A stretch of DNA of 64,000 bases from Linnemannia hyalina (taxonomy: Eukaryota; Mortierellomycota; Mortierellomycetes; Mortierellales; Mortierellaceae). The notes under the pieces are model-generated. The model had not been told where the DNA came from, did not search any database, and worked only from the letters and a program-made list of their open reading frames with translations. Numbering within the stretch: the first letter of the stretch is position 1; the number at the start of each line of letters is the position of its first letter. A program made the position numbers and the translations under genes. This document shows, in pieces, positions 47,695 through 59,799 of this stretch. Location of the stretch: contig JAHRHY010000001.1 in the NCBI GenBank assembly GCA_019671135.1, forward strand, positions 2,046,001 to 2,110,000. The letters are read 5' to 3'.

Positions 47695-49546
47695 CTAAGA
47701 ACTATCGGCCCGCAAAGCAGCGGCAGCCTTACGCGCCTTCCTAGCCCGTCGGTTATACAAAAACCAACTCGTCACACCAACAGCACCCAGCACCAGCGTC
47801 CCTCCCGCCGTCAACGTAACGGGCAAATAAGAAATATCCGGCTTTGTAATATCCAACAAGAACCCGGCCAACGGCGCACCCGCAAGCATACCCAATCCAC
47901 CCGCCGCATACATCAGTCCGATCGTAGAAGCCATCTGCATGGTTCCAAAGGAATCTGCAACCGCCACGGGGACAAGAGACAAGTAACCGCCGCCAAAGAA
48001 TCCGAAAATGAGTCCGGAGAGGAGGAGCATTCCGAAAGAACGAGCGATGGTCCAGAGGACGACGATTGCGAGAGCTGTTGCCCAGGAGCAGAAGAGGAGG
48101 GCATAGGAGTTGGGGACGTAGTCGGAGATTAGGCCGAGGAGGATTCTTCCGGTGAGAGATGCGCCGCTGGTTAGGCCCAGGATAAGTGCGCCCTTCTCTG
48201 TCGACAATCCAATGAACACCGCGTATGCTATTGGTAATTTGAACAAAGAGAGAAACAAGAGATGTGAGCGATCGTCATTACCTCTTTCGTTCAATAAAGC
48301 AGCTCACAAAAAACAGCTACAACCACTTACTTTGCATGTAGTACAGAGGAATAAGGAATCCGATCGAAGCAGCCAATTCTGCAACAGACAAAGACAAGAA
48401 CTGGGGATCCTTGAAGACCTTCAAGGCCTCAAAGAAGGACTTGTCCTCACCAATAGAACCCTCTGGCTTCTCATCCACATCATCCTCGATCGACTCTTTG
48501 GTAGCGTAATGCTCCTTGCTCTCCGAGATCAGCAAACTTGCACCGCCGCTATCATTTTCATTTTTGAACAAATAAGGGTCAGGGAAATGAAGTTAGAGAA
48601 TTAACTTGCAATGGACAAAGAAAAAACCCAAAAGATCGGAATCTGCACCATGTGAAATGCATATCCTCTCTAACGTGCCATTCACACATTCCTCTTTGAC
48701 GTTTTATAACTTACCAGATAAAAAAGCAGATAAAGGCAAGGATCCGGAGAGTCCAGTAGATATCGAAATGCCCAATGAGGGAGTTGGTCAACGGTGCCAG
48801 GATTAATCCACCTGCACCCACACCCGATACTGCGATTCCCGTGGCGAGACCACGCTTTCGAGAAAAGTAGTGAGAAGGTGCTGCAATGGCTGGGTAGTAT
48901 GCTAGCGAGGCGCCGATGCCGAACAGCACACCCTGTGTCAGGTACAAGTGCCATACCTAATGAACAAGGGCGAGAGAGCGATCGAGATGGAAAGAGTCGG
49001 TTAGCTTATAGTTGTCTAGTACGCAGAATGCACGAAAGCTATGAGAGCGAACCGTGGACAGATCATTACCTGGGTGGAGAAGGATGCAAGGACGAGCGCA
49101 ACGGTCATAACAACAGATCCAGTCATGGCCGTCAACCGGAACCCAAACCGGTCCGCAACAATCCCCGCCAAAAAGCCCGCAAGATAAGTCACCGCAGATC
49201 CGACAGAGCCCACGAACGCAATCGACGACGGACTCGATTCGGGAAAGATGGTCAAGTAATGGTGTTCAAAGATACCAAAGACGTATTCGGTGGGGGCAAA
49301 GACGAACGAGTGGATCAGGAATGAGCCCAGGACGACTAGCCATGCTTGAAGACCACCCTCGTGACGAAGTAGGAGCGGGGAACCTTCGGTCATGGATCGG
49401 GGCAGGTTTGCGGCGGTTGATGATGGGGGTGGTTGGTTAACGATGGTTGCGGCTGAACTGATGTTACCAGCTGTTGGTGGGGCGGATGTAGAGGCGGACT
49501 TTTTGGCTTGATCGACGCCTGTCGGTGCTTGAGATTCGATATTCAT
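47695..49546 (-). CDS. MFS transporter, monocarboxylate-porter (SLC16/MCH) type
   Basis: Four exons, 49546-49070, 48956-48715, 48548-48331 and 48227-47695, give 489 residues. About 60 polar residues (Ser/Ala/Pro) precede GGLQAWLVVLGSFLIHSF, the typical first helix of monocarboxylate-type MFS proteins. The family signature region between helices 2 and 3 reads VTYLAGFLAGIVADRFGFR. Helices 4-6 include FGIGASLAYYPAIAAPSHYFSRKRGLATGIAVSGVGAGG. A hydrophilic Glu/Asp-rich central loop lies around residues 250-300. The second half includes SLTGRILLGLISDYVP and FGFFGGGYLSLVPVAVADSFG. About 12 membrane helices in all. Substrate cannot be deduced; yeast MCH members carry riboflavin or unknown compounds. 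Confidence 0.88.
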
Positions 49547-51200
49547 TGTGTTGTATGTATGTATGATGGCCGTGGGTATATTAATGTGGGCGAAGATGTC
49601 TTCTAGAAGAGGAGTAAGACCTAATGGTGGATCGCTATCGATGGACGGATCGACTGGGTATATTATTTTCCACCGGGCGAATGCAAGGGGGAACGAACAA
49701 ATTAGGGCTTGATCGGATAAATGATTTACAAAAGAGGATAGGGAAGAGGAGAAGAAGAGAAGAGAAGAGAAAGAGGAACAAAAACTGAAGGTTAATATAG
49801 GGCAAGAAAGAAAAAAAAAGTCCCCGACAAAACAACAAACAACAGTCGTGAACTATGATCACATCTCACTCGTTTGCGCAATAAAATGCATTCGATGTCA
49901 GGCGGGATAACAACTCCTTCCTTGTCCTTTCTAAAGGGGTACCAACAGACGAACACCGAACAAGGTTCCTGTTCACTTTGTTAACATACATGAAACAACA
50001 AGTGTGGAAAAAAAAGCGAATTGCCTTTTCGAGTAAACATGCTTGTGTTCTTCTCCCCGAGTCCCTACCTCTAATCGACCCCATCCCTCTCTCTCTCTCC
50101 TCTTTGATCTGCTGTACGACACAGCGACGGACTGATACATCAATGTCCCTGCACCTTTATTTTTCTGCGCCTCTTTCCTATCGTCTAGACCGCTCTGTGG
50201 ATCAGAGAAAAGGGGAAGGGGGGGAGGGGGCATAAGAGATAGGGAAGCACGGAGAGAAGAGGAGCAACGACAAGATTTCTTTTTTTTTTTTCTCTTTCTA
50301 CCGAAAGGAAGGGTGGTGGTGGTTGTAGTCTTTCCACTCTGCATCCGTCCGATTTGTCCTCGTCTGCTTCTTTTGCTCCCTGTCCTGTCCGTCCTGTAGT
50401 GGGGTCCCTGCCAACAAGGTTTATTCTCTTTTCGTGTAGCAAGGCAATTCGGCGCTTTTTAGTTGCAGTATGACTCTTTCTGTTGGTCGCACGAAAAAGT
50501 TTATTCTCACACCCACGCTCGTATCTTTTCGTCGTATCATCCATCTCTTTCATTTTTTTTTCTCCTTTCTGGTGAGGGAGAAGTAGGGAGGGCATGTTGT
50601 CATCTCGAGTCAAAAGGACTCCTTTTTTTTAAAAAAAAAGAACCTGCACCCTCTCCCAGGAAGTCGCGCTGTCCAATGAAACCTAGCTAGAAAATGTCAT
50701 GTGCCCCCGAAACTCAACTCTCCACTAATTCATTGCATCAAGTTCATCCAGTGATTGCTGATCGGTTCCTGAGTGTCCCTGTTATGACGGGCTCCTGCAA
50801 TCCGGTAGCACCCTTTCCCCGGTGTACCTATTCAACCCCGATCCCATCCTTACTATGCTAACTCCTGGTTCCTTCTACTTCTACTTCCTCTCAATCCAAC
50901 CAGTTTCGTCTCTGTCCTCATCCTATTAGAAACTAAGAGAGAATATAACAAGGTAACACCTAGACATCCTCCCAAGTCATTTCGCTGATCGTATGCGAGG
51001 TGCTGCAAGATCGAATTTTCTTTGCGAAGTATATGTATGCCAGAATGATCATGCCGCCAACAACCTAGAGTCTTACTGTTTAATACTTTAATTGCCCTTA
51101 TTCATCGCCATAGGGCGGTTTGGAGTACCCATAGTGGGGAAAATATCAGTGACCAGAGGTACTCGTCTTTTACGATTCAAGCCTTCCTTTGTCAATCTGA
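49547..51200. other. Transporter upstream region, gene-poor
   Basis: These 1.65 kb carry A/T runs (for example 50279-50291 and 50623-50639) and a G/A-rich stretch at about 50208-50270. No gene-like frame is seen on either strand. The transporter promoter lies at the left end. Confidence 0.5.
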
Positions 51201-53215
51201 TCAATGACTGGACCTGGAACAAAGGAAAAAAAAAACATCTTCCTGAAGATCCAATTCAGCCAGAGTCACTGGCATGCTGAATGAGGATAGCTTGCAGTGC
51301 AAGATGGTGTTGCCGATTTTGACTGCAAAAAAAAAGACGACCTGCCGTCCCACCACCTGAAAGGACACAACAGGAGGAGTGTTTTCCAAAGTCCGTTCAA
51401 ACAGATCCAGAACATCCTTGGAAAAGATGGCCAGTCGAAGACGATCTACGTGCTGCTCCTCAAGACTGGCCTTTGCAACCTTGATCTCTCCAAAGTAGAC
51501 TTCTGTCTCTCCTTCATCGACCAATCCAATAACATCTGGTTGGGATGGTTGCTCCTTTAGGCTACCTCGGGCCTTGCATATCTTGCCAGCCGATGTGCTT
51601 GAGTTGGCACGAAGCAATAATGGTGATTACAATCAACGTTGCTTAGAGAGGACGACACGATCATTTGAGGGGATAAGCTACAATCGTGAAACAAATACAA
51701 AGTGTCTTACCAGGTGAACATGACCTCATGCTGCGCAAACATGAACTCCTCGAGAATCGGGACAACCACTGATGTGGTCCAGCTCATCTCTGACTGAGGG
51801 ATCTTCCAGTTGTTAAACTTTCGGAACGTATTCACTCCTGCAAAGAAAACCGGCAAGATCCCCTCCTGTTCACACAGGTCATATGAGGAGAGGATGTCCT
51901 TCACAAGGCTGTTAGTGGGGACTGGCCGTGGATCGCGACCCTCCTTCTGTGCCAGCTGCTTCTCTTCGGAGACAAGAGATCGAAAAGTCTTTGTATTTGA
52001 AAGAGAAAAGCAAGAATGAAAAAAGAAGTGAGAAAGAAGAAGTGAGAAAGAAGAAGGGTCGATAAGAGAAAGAGTGAGGGCACATACACTTACCACCACT
52101 TACCATCACCCACTGGTTCCATCTTGTCGCAGCTGCCTTCGCTTTGCTCTTGTCCTCATCCTCTGTGGTGTACACCACTTCCAGGCTGTTGTTCCGAATA
52201 GAAGCGATGGCTGCCTTATTGAGGGCATGGTGCTGATCATGGAGGTGGAGGATGCCAGACAAGAGACTAGTACAATGAAAAAAGATAAGTAGATGAGGAC
52301 AGAGAACAAACTGAGACGGAAAACAAGCATGCAACAGAGCTTCTACGTACGCGATCTTGTCCACGTTATGAAAATCCAGGATGCCATCGGTTCGACTATC
52401 ATTGTACCAAGTAGTGATAGAGGGGCCGTAATCGAAAGAGCCAACAGACATGCAAAACCTCCATAACGGTCTGTCTCTAGCCCACGCAGGTACAAAATCT
52501 CCCTCCTGCAATGTGTCCAAAACCACATCCTGAAGTGCCTTGGCCTGACCAAAGTACTCCGCGGCATCGTCAAAGGTGGCGAGAGCCTGAGTGTGGATTG
52601 AAGACGGCGATGCCACTTGTGACCCTTTGGGTGTCGATGACGATAGACTCGTGGGTGACGTAGAACGCGACCGTTGGGAGACAGGCTCAGGAGGAACTGG
52701 CACTAAAATACAAAGACGTTGGTTAAGGCTCTTGGGCACACAGTGATGGAATGGAGCTGAACAATTTAAGTTAACTTACACAGCTCCTGGAGATCTCGGG
52801 GAAGTTTTTGGGTAGAGTGAGTAATGATGGCCGCGCGATGGTCATCCAGAGCACTTTGTAGAAATGCAGCTCGCTTGTGCCGGGAGCGCTCGTCATGATG
52901 GTCGGCCTGTCTCTGCCCACGATCGGCCTGCCATGCTCTCTCAAGACGAGATCCTGTCTCCGTAAGTAGTAGGTTGCCACTCTTCCTTAAATTGGGAATG
53001 AGCTTCTGACGCCAGCCGTTTTCAGCTGCTTTGCGTGAAGTACCATCAGGACATGATCGGAAGTAGGTGTCGAAAGTATAAAGAGTAGGGTCTTGTAAAA
53101 AATAGGCGGGGTTCTTCAGGCTGGAAGTTGCCTGCACAATGGCGCGTTGTAGGTCAGGCTTCATGATGGGAGCGATGCTGGAGAGTGGTGGCGCGTAAGA
53201 TTTACTTCTCTCCAT
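51201..53215 (-). CDS. Protein of unknown function with PD-(D/E)XK-like C-terminal signature
   Basis: Five exons, 53215-52780, 52702-52351, 52266-52104, 51988-51711 and 51597-51201, give 541 residues. The N-terminal 145 residues contain FLQDPTLYTFDTYFRSCPDG and a basic helix. Then come a Ser/Pro/Thr linker, a region with YFGQAKALQDVVLDTLQEGDFVP, and EEKQLAQKEGRDPRPVPTNS. The last 130 residues read SQPDVIGL, then ETEVYFGEIKVAKAS, HVDRLRLAIFSKDVLDLF and VVSFQVVGRQVVFF. PD at 430-431 followed by E447-x-K449 in a beta strand is the spacing of PD-(D/E)XK nuclease-fold cores. I recall similar multi-copy proteins in Mortierella-type fungi, but function is unknown. Nuclease activity is inference only. 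An upstream in-frame ATG at 53287 is possible. The last splice acceptor (51598) is the least certain. Confidence 0.65.
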
Positions 53216-54454
53216 TTTTTGGCTGGAAATAAATGGTTTCAGGGATGGGCAATAACGTCGCCACAACCATTTGCGCGCGCTATGCAAAAATACGCGAGAT
53301 AAAGTAATTCACATTGTTGCTGAATACCTTTTTCAAATCTTCTTGTTCACCATCACCCCTCTCCTACTTCTCCTTTCACTCCCTCTTCAATTCTCGTTCG
53401 TCGAATCAGAACCAGATCAGATGTCCTCTCCTACCAGCCCCCTTTCCAAGGTGATGTAGTGTGTTTGCTTTTGTTAGCATTACAACTAAGATGAAGAGAC
53501 GAGAGCATATGGCATGGAGAGAACGTGTGGTTGTGGACTCACCGCATTTGGATACTCATGTATTCGCTGCGGATTTTAAAGAGCTTCGGTTGTAGATGCG
53601 GGTGAAGATCTTTCGCACTTTGGAAGATGCTTCATCAACCGACTCTGGTCCGCTATTTGCGAGGACCTGTAGGAGGTGTGTGGCTACAATCGCAGGACTT
53701 CGCACAGTTAGGGCATGCCTCCGAGCAAGGGGTGGGCTTTCTGATAGCACTTCTAGAGTGATTTTCCTTTATGTAATTCTAGCCTTGAAAGAAGATGTGT
53801 GGTTGTGGACTCACCGCATTTGGATACATATACATGTATTCGCTGCGGATTTTAAAGAGCTTCGGCTGTAGAGGCGGGTGAAGATCTTTCGCACTTTGAA
53901 AGATGCTTCATCAACCGACTCTGGTCCGCTATTTGCGAGGACCTGTAGGAGGTGTGTGGCTACAGTCGCAGGACTTCGCACAGTCAGGGCATGCCTCCGA
54001 GCAAGGGATAGGCTACTGATAGCGCTTCAAAAGCGACTCTTTCCGCTCGTTTATTATTTTCATGAACAGCCTTCAACTTTTATCTGTTATTTCACGCTAC
54101 TAATCTTTTTGAGCTTCTAATTACCAGAGTACGGGTTTAGCAAAACAGAGAAGACAACGAAAATTACCGCAAGATTTCGGGCATCAGCACACGACGTCCG
54201 GGCGTCAGGACTCCACAACTCTGATGGTGACCCCCACCGGGTAATGCAGCGGGACTTGCTTTTATTGACGCGTTGCACATGAGCTTGTACATTGTATTGA
54301 CCTGACTACCACCATCACTTCCTGCTGGATCCATTCTGTCAAACCAGTAGCGTTTATTCGCAAAGGATAGAAAAGTTGCGCAAAATGGTAGTCGAACTAT
54401 CCATTAAGAAGGGTGGGGAGAGATCGAACCAATGTGTGCATGAAGCCTCCTTCC
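53216..54454. other. Repeat-bearing intergenic region
   Basis: Most of this 1.24 kb is taken by the two copies of the 272-base-period duplication (53525-54044). The remainder shows no gene-like frame. Confidence 0.55.
53525..54044. repeat. Tandem direct duplication, two copies, period 272 bases
   Basis: Copy 1 (53525-53767) and copy 2 (53797-54044) both begin GTGTGGTTGTGGACTCACCG and share over 200 aligned bases with few substitutions. They diverge at the right end and copy 2 has a small insertion near 53829. Both strands stay open for about 60 codons in each copy. On the minus strand both read HALTVRSPA, then VATHLLQVLANSGPESVDEAS and KVRKIFTR, with replacements between copies. It may be a duplicated fragment of a coding exon; the parent gene is not in the window. 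Confidence 0.85.
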
Positions 54455-56656
54455 TCACTTGAGGTAGTCCGTAGGTCCAGGGCAAAAGATCTCCAGATCA
54501 TCGGGCTTCATTGGCTTATCCTTGCCATCAGCACTCGAGAACATATTCTATGACAGAATGAACGTTTGTTAGGACGGGCGATAAAAAACAGAAACCGACA
54601 AAGGAAGTCAATAAATCATCAATGGAGAGCCATACAACGTGAGTTTGCATCCGCACAAAAACGAAAACAGAGCAAAGCAGAACTTACATTCCACAATGAG
54701 ATCGCCATGACTTGATTGGCGCATCTGTTTGGGTGGAAGCTATGGGTCACAAAGGACACGATGAGTATTAACGATCGGAGGAATTTGCTATCATAACCCG
54801 CACCCCATAGACATCCCTAGTCGGGACAATAATGATTCGCGTCGAACTTACCAGTCCAGTCCGCTCATGTAGCCTTGGCCATAGGGAGATGAGCCATCCT
54901 TGAACTCTGTCAATCCTGGTTGGAACACAACGCCATAGGATGAGCTGTCGCTTTCATTGTTGACCTCCTTCGCAACCCTTCTCATCACGTCATTGTATTG
55001 CTCCGCAAGATCCCCCACCTCTACAAACAAGATAGAAGAATAGAGTCAGCGCCAAGACTTACATCCATGATGACTTGATGCATTCAATTCACAAAATGGT
55101 GAGAGAGAAAGAGATAAATTACTTTTGCGATTGTCTTCATTTGAATTGGCACAAGAGCAGATGGGCACCGGCATCTTGTCAAACAACATCTCGCAATACG
55201 GATATCCGCGCGAGAGCTCATAGACCAAACTGACGTCAAAGATTCCGACAAGGTTGACAAATGTAGGTCCAATCGAGTCTCTCAGATCAATAAGCACATC
55301 CTTGAGTGCCACCGCATAGTCTTCAGGATCTGCTACTGCCGGCAAGTTGTCGCCATCGGTACAGGCTGCACAGAGGTTGTTGGCGCCCACAAAGACAGTC
55401 GCCAGTTTCCATTCGTCCTTGTACTTGCGATAGGGTCCTGCCAGTCCGAATTGCCATTTCAGTCGGTCGATCTGTGATGGGAGCGTTTGGGCAATGGCTC
55501 CACTCACCTATAATAGATATTGATTGAGTTCACGTAAAAATCAGATTAAGGAAGGTGTAGGGGAATAAGAAGAGAAGTGAATCACGAGCGAAGAAAAAAA
55601 TGTCTTGGCAGAGGGAGATGATGCAGGTGCACCATAGTCGTTTCATTATCATCATGTGGGAAAAGGAGCAAAGGAAAGATAGACCATAATCCCAAAGATC
55701 TTTCTTTTTGCTACTTTACAGCTGTGTTCAAGCCCTTGCCATGGGCTAGTACGATAGAGTTGACATGCAAGACAATTGGTCAGTAAGAAAATACAATGAT
55801 GGCCAATGCAAGCACATGAGAATTGAACCACGACGATGCACGAAACAGCAGGATGGGAAAGGTCAATAATATATGCGCTTACCAAGAGGGAGAGTCACCC
55901 CTGACGGACTTCCTTGCAAGGAGGTCCCATATGTCTTCAAAAAGTTGGCTAGCGTGTACTCGCCCTTGTCTCCTCCACCAGAGAACACCTTGCCTCTGAA
56001 CTCCAAGACGGTGGCAAATGGGGGTCGACCTATTTACGCAAAAAAATCATACATCAGCTCCCATGTCAACCCATCTCTGTTTTTGTGCAACGATGCTGAC
56101 AGTTACACCGAGTACTTCATTTTTTTTTGGTCCTTGAACGACTCTTTACCAGAGACCATGGCAAATCCTGCAGTGATGCTGTCACCAATCGATACGACCG
56201 CTTTGATGTCCTATGAACAAAGACGCATTTGAAGCGTGAGAATTATGCACAATCAAGGTGGCCAAGAGCGATGATAGTCATAAAATGAAATAGGTTCCAG
56301 TTAGAACATACATGAGCTCGGAGATGCCAGACGTCTGTGGGTCGGACAAGGTCGGCTTTGGTCAAATCGTATGGTTGACAAGTCCATTCTTCGATTTCTG
56401 TCGGGCACCTCGAGTCGTTTCTGTGTTCTCCAAAGGTGTTGTAGACTGCCTGCAACTCGTTTACCCACGGCATCGTGTAAGGCGTCAGGGTTTGCAGTTG
56501 CTGCTGTGACTGTGAGGAGTGTGGAGAAGAAGTAGGAGAATGAAAAGGGTCCTGCTGGTTTCGTGGTCGTTGGAATGGGAGTTGCAATGGGAGTGCCAGC
56601 CAAGGGGCGAGGCACAGGAGAATAGTGAACCTTGCCGCGAGAGCGTGGGTCTTCAT
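54455..56656 (-). CDS. Secreted SGNH/GDSL lipase, phospholipase B1 type
   Basis: Eight exons, 56656-56312, 56210-56150, 56029-55883, 55745-55720, 55507-55123, 55020-54852, 54739-54688 and 54547-54455, give 425 residues. PLB1-type GDSL enzymes release fatty acids from phospholipids. A signal peptide (ALAARFTILLCLAPWLALPL) precedes a Gln/Ser/Pro stretch. The nucleophile block is VVSIGDSITAGFAM (Ser126). The block III Asn region is VFVGANNLC and block V is LDCFHPNRCANQVMA (Asp377, His380), completing the triad. RPPFATVLEFRGKVFSGGGDKGEYTLANF and NLVGIFDVSLVYELSRG also match the PLB1 group. Exon 4 has only 26 bases and is needed: without it exon 3 joins exon 5 out of frame. It is divergent from SNRNP27 with 287 bases between starts. 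Confidence 0.92.
55720..55745 (-). other. 26-base microexon of the GDSL lipase
   Basis: It is flanked on the minus strand by acceptor TACTAG and donor GTAAAG. It supplies residues AHGKGLNTA between LPLG and VSGAIAQTLP and converts phase 1 to phase 0, which the next exon requires. Confidence 0.8.
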
Positions 56657-56943
56657 GGTGTTGTGAATGAGTGTAGGGCGGAGGTGAATGATGGAGAGAA
56701 GAAAAATAAAGGTTGGGGTTCGGTCAAGTGGGCAAAAGACCTTTTTGTTCCCTTTTCCCACTAAAACCACGTGGTGAGCCTTGGCTTAGTGGCGCAGGTC
56801 GAAGTAAGGACAGGACCGCTTTTGAGAACAACGAAATAAAAAAGAGATCTGCCTTTGCCACCACCGTCATCTCTTCTTGACCTTGTCCAACAATCCGCCA
56901 CATCCACCAACACAGCAGGACCCGCCGAACCTCAAACATCAAG
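56657..56943. promoter_or_regulatory. Bidirectional promoter between GDSL lipase and SNRNP27
   Basis: Only 287 bases separate two divergent start codons, so both promoters must lie within it or overlap the leaders. I see no TATA element. Confidence 0.55.
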
Positions 56944-58016
56944 ATGCCATACAGCCCAAGCCCAGATCGCTCCAACAGCCGCAGGGGTCCCCCTAAGGAT
57001 TGGGATGCACCTGAAGAGGAGGATGGCGAGATCAGCTACAACAACAGCTCCAGTAGCCGTCGCGGTGGAGCCTCAGGAGGTTACAGAGATTCGCGCTCAG
57101 GAGGAGGTGGAGGGGGACGTGACAGAGATCGGTCGAGAGACAGACGGGATTACAGAGGAGGGGACCGTGGTGATAGGGGCAGACGGGACGATTATGGTCG
57201 CCATGATGCTGGTGGCCGTCGTGATTACAGGGAACGGGACCGCTCTGACAAGGATCGTGGCGATCGCGATCGTGATGATAGGAGAAAGAGGGGCTCGCGG
57301 TCCAGATCGCCCTACCGTAAGGAATCACCCTTTTCGTTTTGTTGTCCTATGCCGCACCGGTTACTGCGTGGATTGTATTCGCTATAACCACTAACAACTG
57401 ACTCGTTACCTTAATTTTGTTAGGTCGCGGTGGAAGATCCAGATCCAGAAGTCCCAGAGGAAGTAGACGTGGTAGGGACGATAGAGACGACGACAGTGGC
57501 GATGACAAAGACAGAAAGAGCAAGAAGGACGACAAAAAGATGGACGAGGACTCTGTTGACACGACTAAGCCTCTGGAGGAACTGACGCCCGAGGAACAGG
57601 AGGCGAGAATGATGGCTATGATGGGCTTCGGAGGCTTTGATTCCACAAAGGTATTCCTTTTGCACGGGCGACCCTTGCTAATATTTTTCTTTTTATTTTA
57701 GTCTTTTAAGAAAAAAGGGCACTGTGATAGTTATGAAAACGATGGAAAGCGTACTCACATCAGTCTTGCTTTCGACATGAAAAATAATAGGGCAAGAAGG
57801 TTGCAGGAGCAGATGTTAGTGGAGTCGATATCAAGAAGCAGCGAAAGCATCGTCAGTACATGAACAGACGCGGAGGATTCAACAGGTAAATGAGCTTCAC
57901 ATACACGCATGCACTATCGTGACACTTTGAGACTCACGGCTTCTATGAACCATGGCTGACCTTCCATCGTCGACCGCTTAATTATCATTTCCCAACTAGG
58001 CCACTCGACTCTTAGT
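56944..58016 (+). CDS. SNRNP27: U4/U6.U5 tri-snRNP 27 kDa protein
   Basis: Four exons, 56944-57316, 57424-57650, 57791-57885 and 58001-58016, give 236 residues. SNRNP27 is a tri-snRNP component that influences 5' splice-site choice. The first 165 residues are an RS/RD-rich domain (many Arg-Asp and Arg-Ser pairs, Gly runs). The conserved C-terminal block reads ELTPEEQEARMMAMMGFGGFDSTK, GKKVAGADVSGVDIKK, then KHRQYMNRRGGFNRPLD, which is nearly invariant in the family. The last exon adds only RPLDS (16 bases including the stop). It converges with CBP3, 111 bases between stops. Confidence 0.95.
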
Positions 58017-58127
58017 TATAATAAAATGCGTCTCTCAGTTGTCTCTCAGCCAAATGCCAACCACCTCAAATCGATTTTTCTCGCGCTTTTATTACAATTC
58101 TATATGCATCCCACTCTATGGGTGATT

Positions 58128-59799
58128 TTACTTTCCAGGGACACCCTTGAGAGCTGGTGCCTGGGTGCCAAACAAATTACGCGACTCCAAGAAATCGTCC
58201 GAGCTCATGGTATCCAAGTGCTGCAGCTCCTTGCGGACGTAATCCACAAGAATGGCAATCTGAGCTGGGTTTCCGCTTGATGTGAACAAGTTTCTGTGGG
58301 ATATATGAAAATGAAGGAATGGTTAGCACGGGCATGGCTCACGTCTTTGTCCTCTTTCCTGCTCCTTTGTTTGATACAGTATGATCCTGAAAGAGTGTAA
58401 TTACCTCCAGAGAGCTGCTGCCATGATAGGATCGTCCTTGCACATGCCTTCGTCATAAGCCAAAACTCCTCCGTGGAACTGAGCCAAAAAATCGTGCATG
58501 TACGTGCTGATAATCCGTCCCGAAGAGATCTAGTGACATGGAAGACGCATTGTTGAAAGAGGTCGGTTACTCATTCTTGACTTGACGCTTGTAAAAATGG
58601 TCGACGCAGTATGACTAAACGAAAACACATATCCTTTGCGTACCTTGTGGTTGTATCTCATGCGATCCTCAATGTCGTGGAAAAAGTGGTTGACGAGCTG
58701 CTGTTGAAAGACCTTTCCGTGATCCTCTGCGCGGATACGGACCATCAACAACCACACGTGCAAATGGGTAATTGAGAACCAGGTCTGGAAGTTGTCGGGC
58801 AATCCACAAGCTAAGTTTTTACATCAAATGTCGTCCAGAAAGAGAGGAAAGGAAAAGCGTGGTGAGAAACAAGAAGCAAAACAGGCACACGCTTTGATCC
58901 ATGGCTGTACGCGCTTATTGCTAGATGCGGTGTTTTGTGACCCAAGGGGACAGGTAGCAAGCGCGTCTCTCTCCCGACCGAAGAATGGAAGAAGGTCGTC
59001 CCCAAAATGTACGTACTGTCAATCCAGAATGACCGCTTATCCTGCAGTTGCTTAGCGCAGATCTCATAAAAGTTATGGGTCGAACGCATAGCAGTCTGAC
59101 TGACGGTGTAGTGTCCTGTCACCTTGGCCAAACTGCGCAAGAAGCCGCCATAGAATCCGCTAGGTGCTGCCCTGGATTCTTCCGACTCTGTGATATTGGT
59201 TGCTGGGGTTGTTGATGTTGTAGGTGTCGTTGATCCTCCTGCCTGCTTTGAGTGTGTCCATGATGTAGCAAACGCCTATTTGGTGGAAGGAGGATTTGAA
59301 TGTTAGGTATTGTTTTTTTTTGGGTCCGAGGGGAAGAAACAAAGAGAAAGCTAGCTCGGATTGACCACACTGGAACTTGGACTGACATGGCATAGACGAC
59401 CAACCAACCAACCAACCAGCGTGCTATCCTTCACAAACAAAAACACCATTCTTCAACAAACAAAAACAGAAAACCCCTTACCCGAGTAGTGTATGTAGAG
59501 AGAGGCTTAGAGCAAGGTGTTGCTGCCCGGACAATGGTCTATATTATTCCCGCAACCAAGGAGTAGAATGGACAAATAAAGAAGAAAATGGCGTGAGTTC
59601 CTTTAGTTAGGGGCTTGAAGAACGAGCTCTCTGCGGTCCTTGTTGTATGGCGCTCCCGACCTGCCGACCCTTTCCTCGTCTCTGTTGAATCTGGAATGGC
59701 GGAACATGGAAAAACTATATTCCAATAACAACTCATTTCTGAAAGGAGACATACACGAGCAGACTGAATGCTGGATCGAGCAAGGACGGACGAGGCCAT
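58128..59799 (-). CDS. CBP3: Ubiquinol-cytochrome c reductase assembly chaperone Cbp3 (UQCC1)
   Basis: Six exons, 59799-59755, 59538-59482, 59275-59017, 58810-58644, 58529-58405 and 58293-58128, give 272 residues. Cbp3, with Cbp6, binds mitoribosomes and newly made cytochrome b. The first two small exons (MASSVLARSSIQSAR, TIVRAATPCSKPL) form a mitochondrial presequence. The core shows AKVTGHYTVSQTAMRS, TCGLPDNFQTWFSITHLHVW, MVRIRAEDHGKVFQQQLVNHFF, EDRMRYNHK and FLAQFHGGVLAYDEGMCKDD. All match the ubiquinol-cytochrome c chaperone domain. The C-terminus ends ALKGVPGK. All introns are GT-AG and phases agree. Confidence 0.93.
59400..59418. repeat. CCAA tetranucleotide repeat in CBP3 intron 2
   Basis: About five CAAC/CCAA units in the intron 59276-59481. 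Confidence 0.8.
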
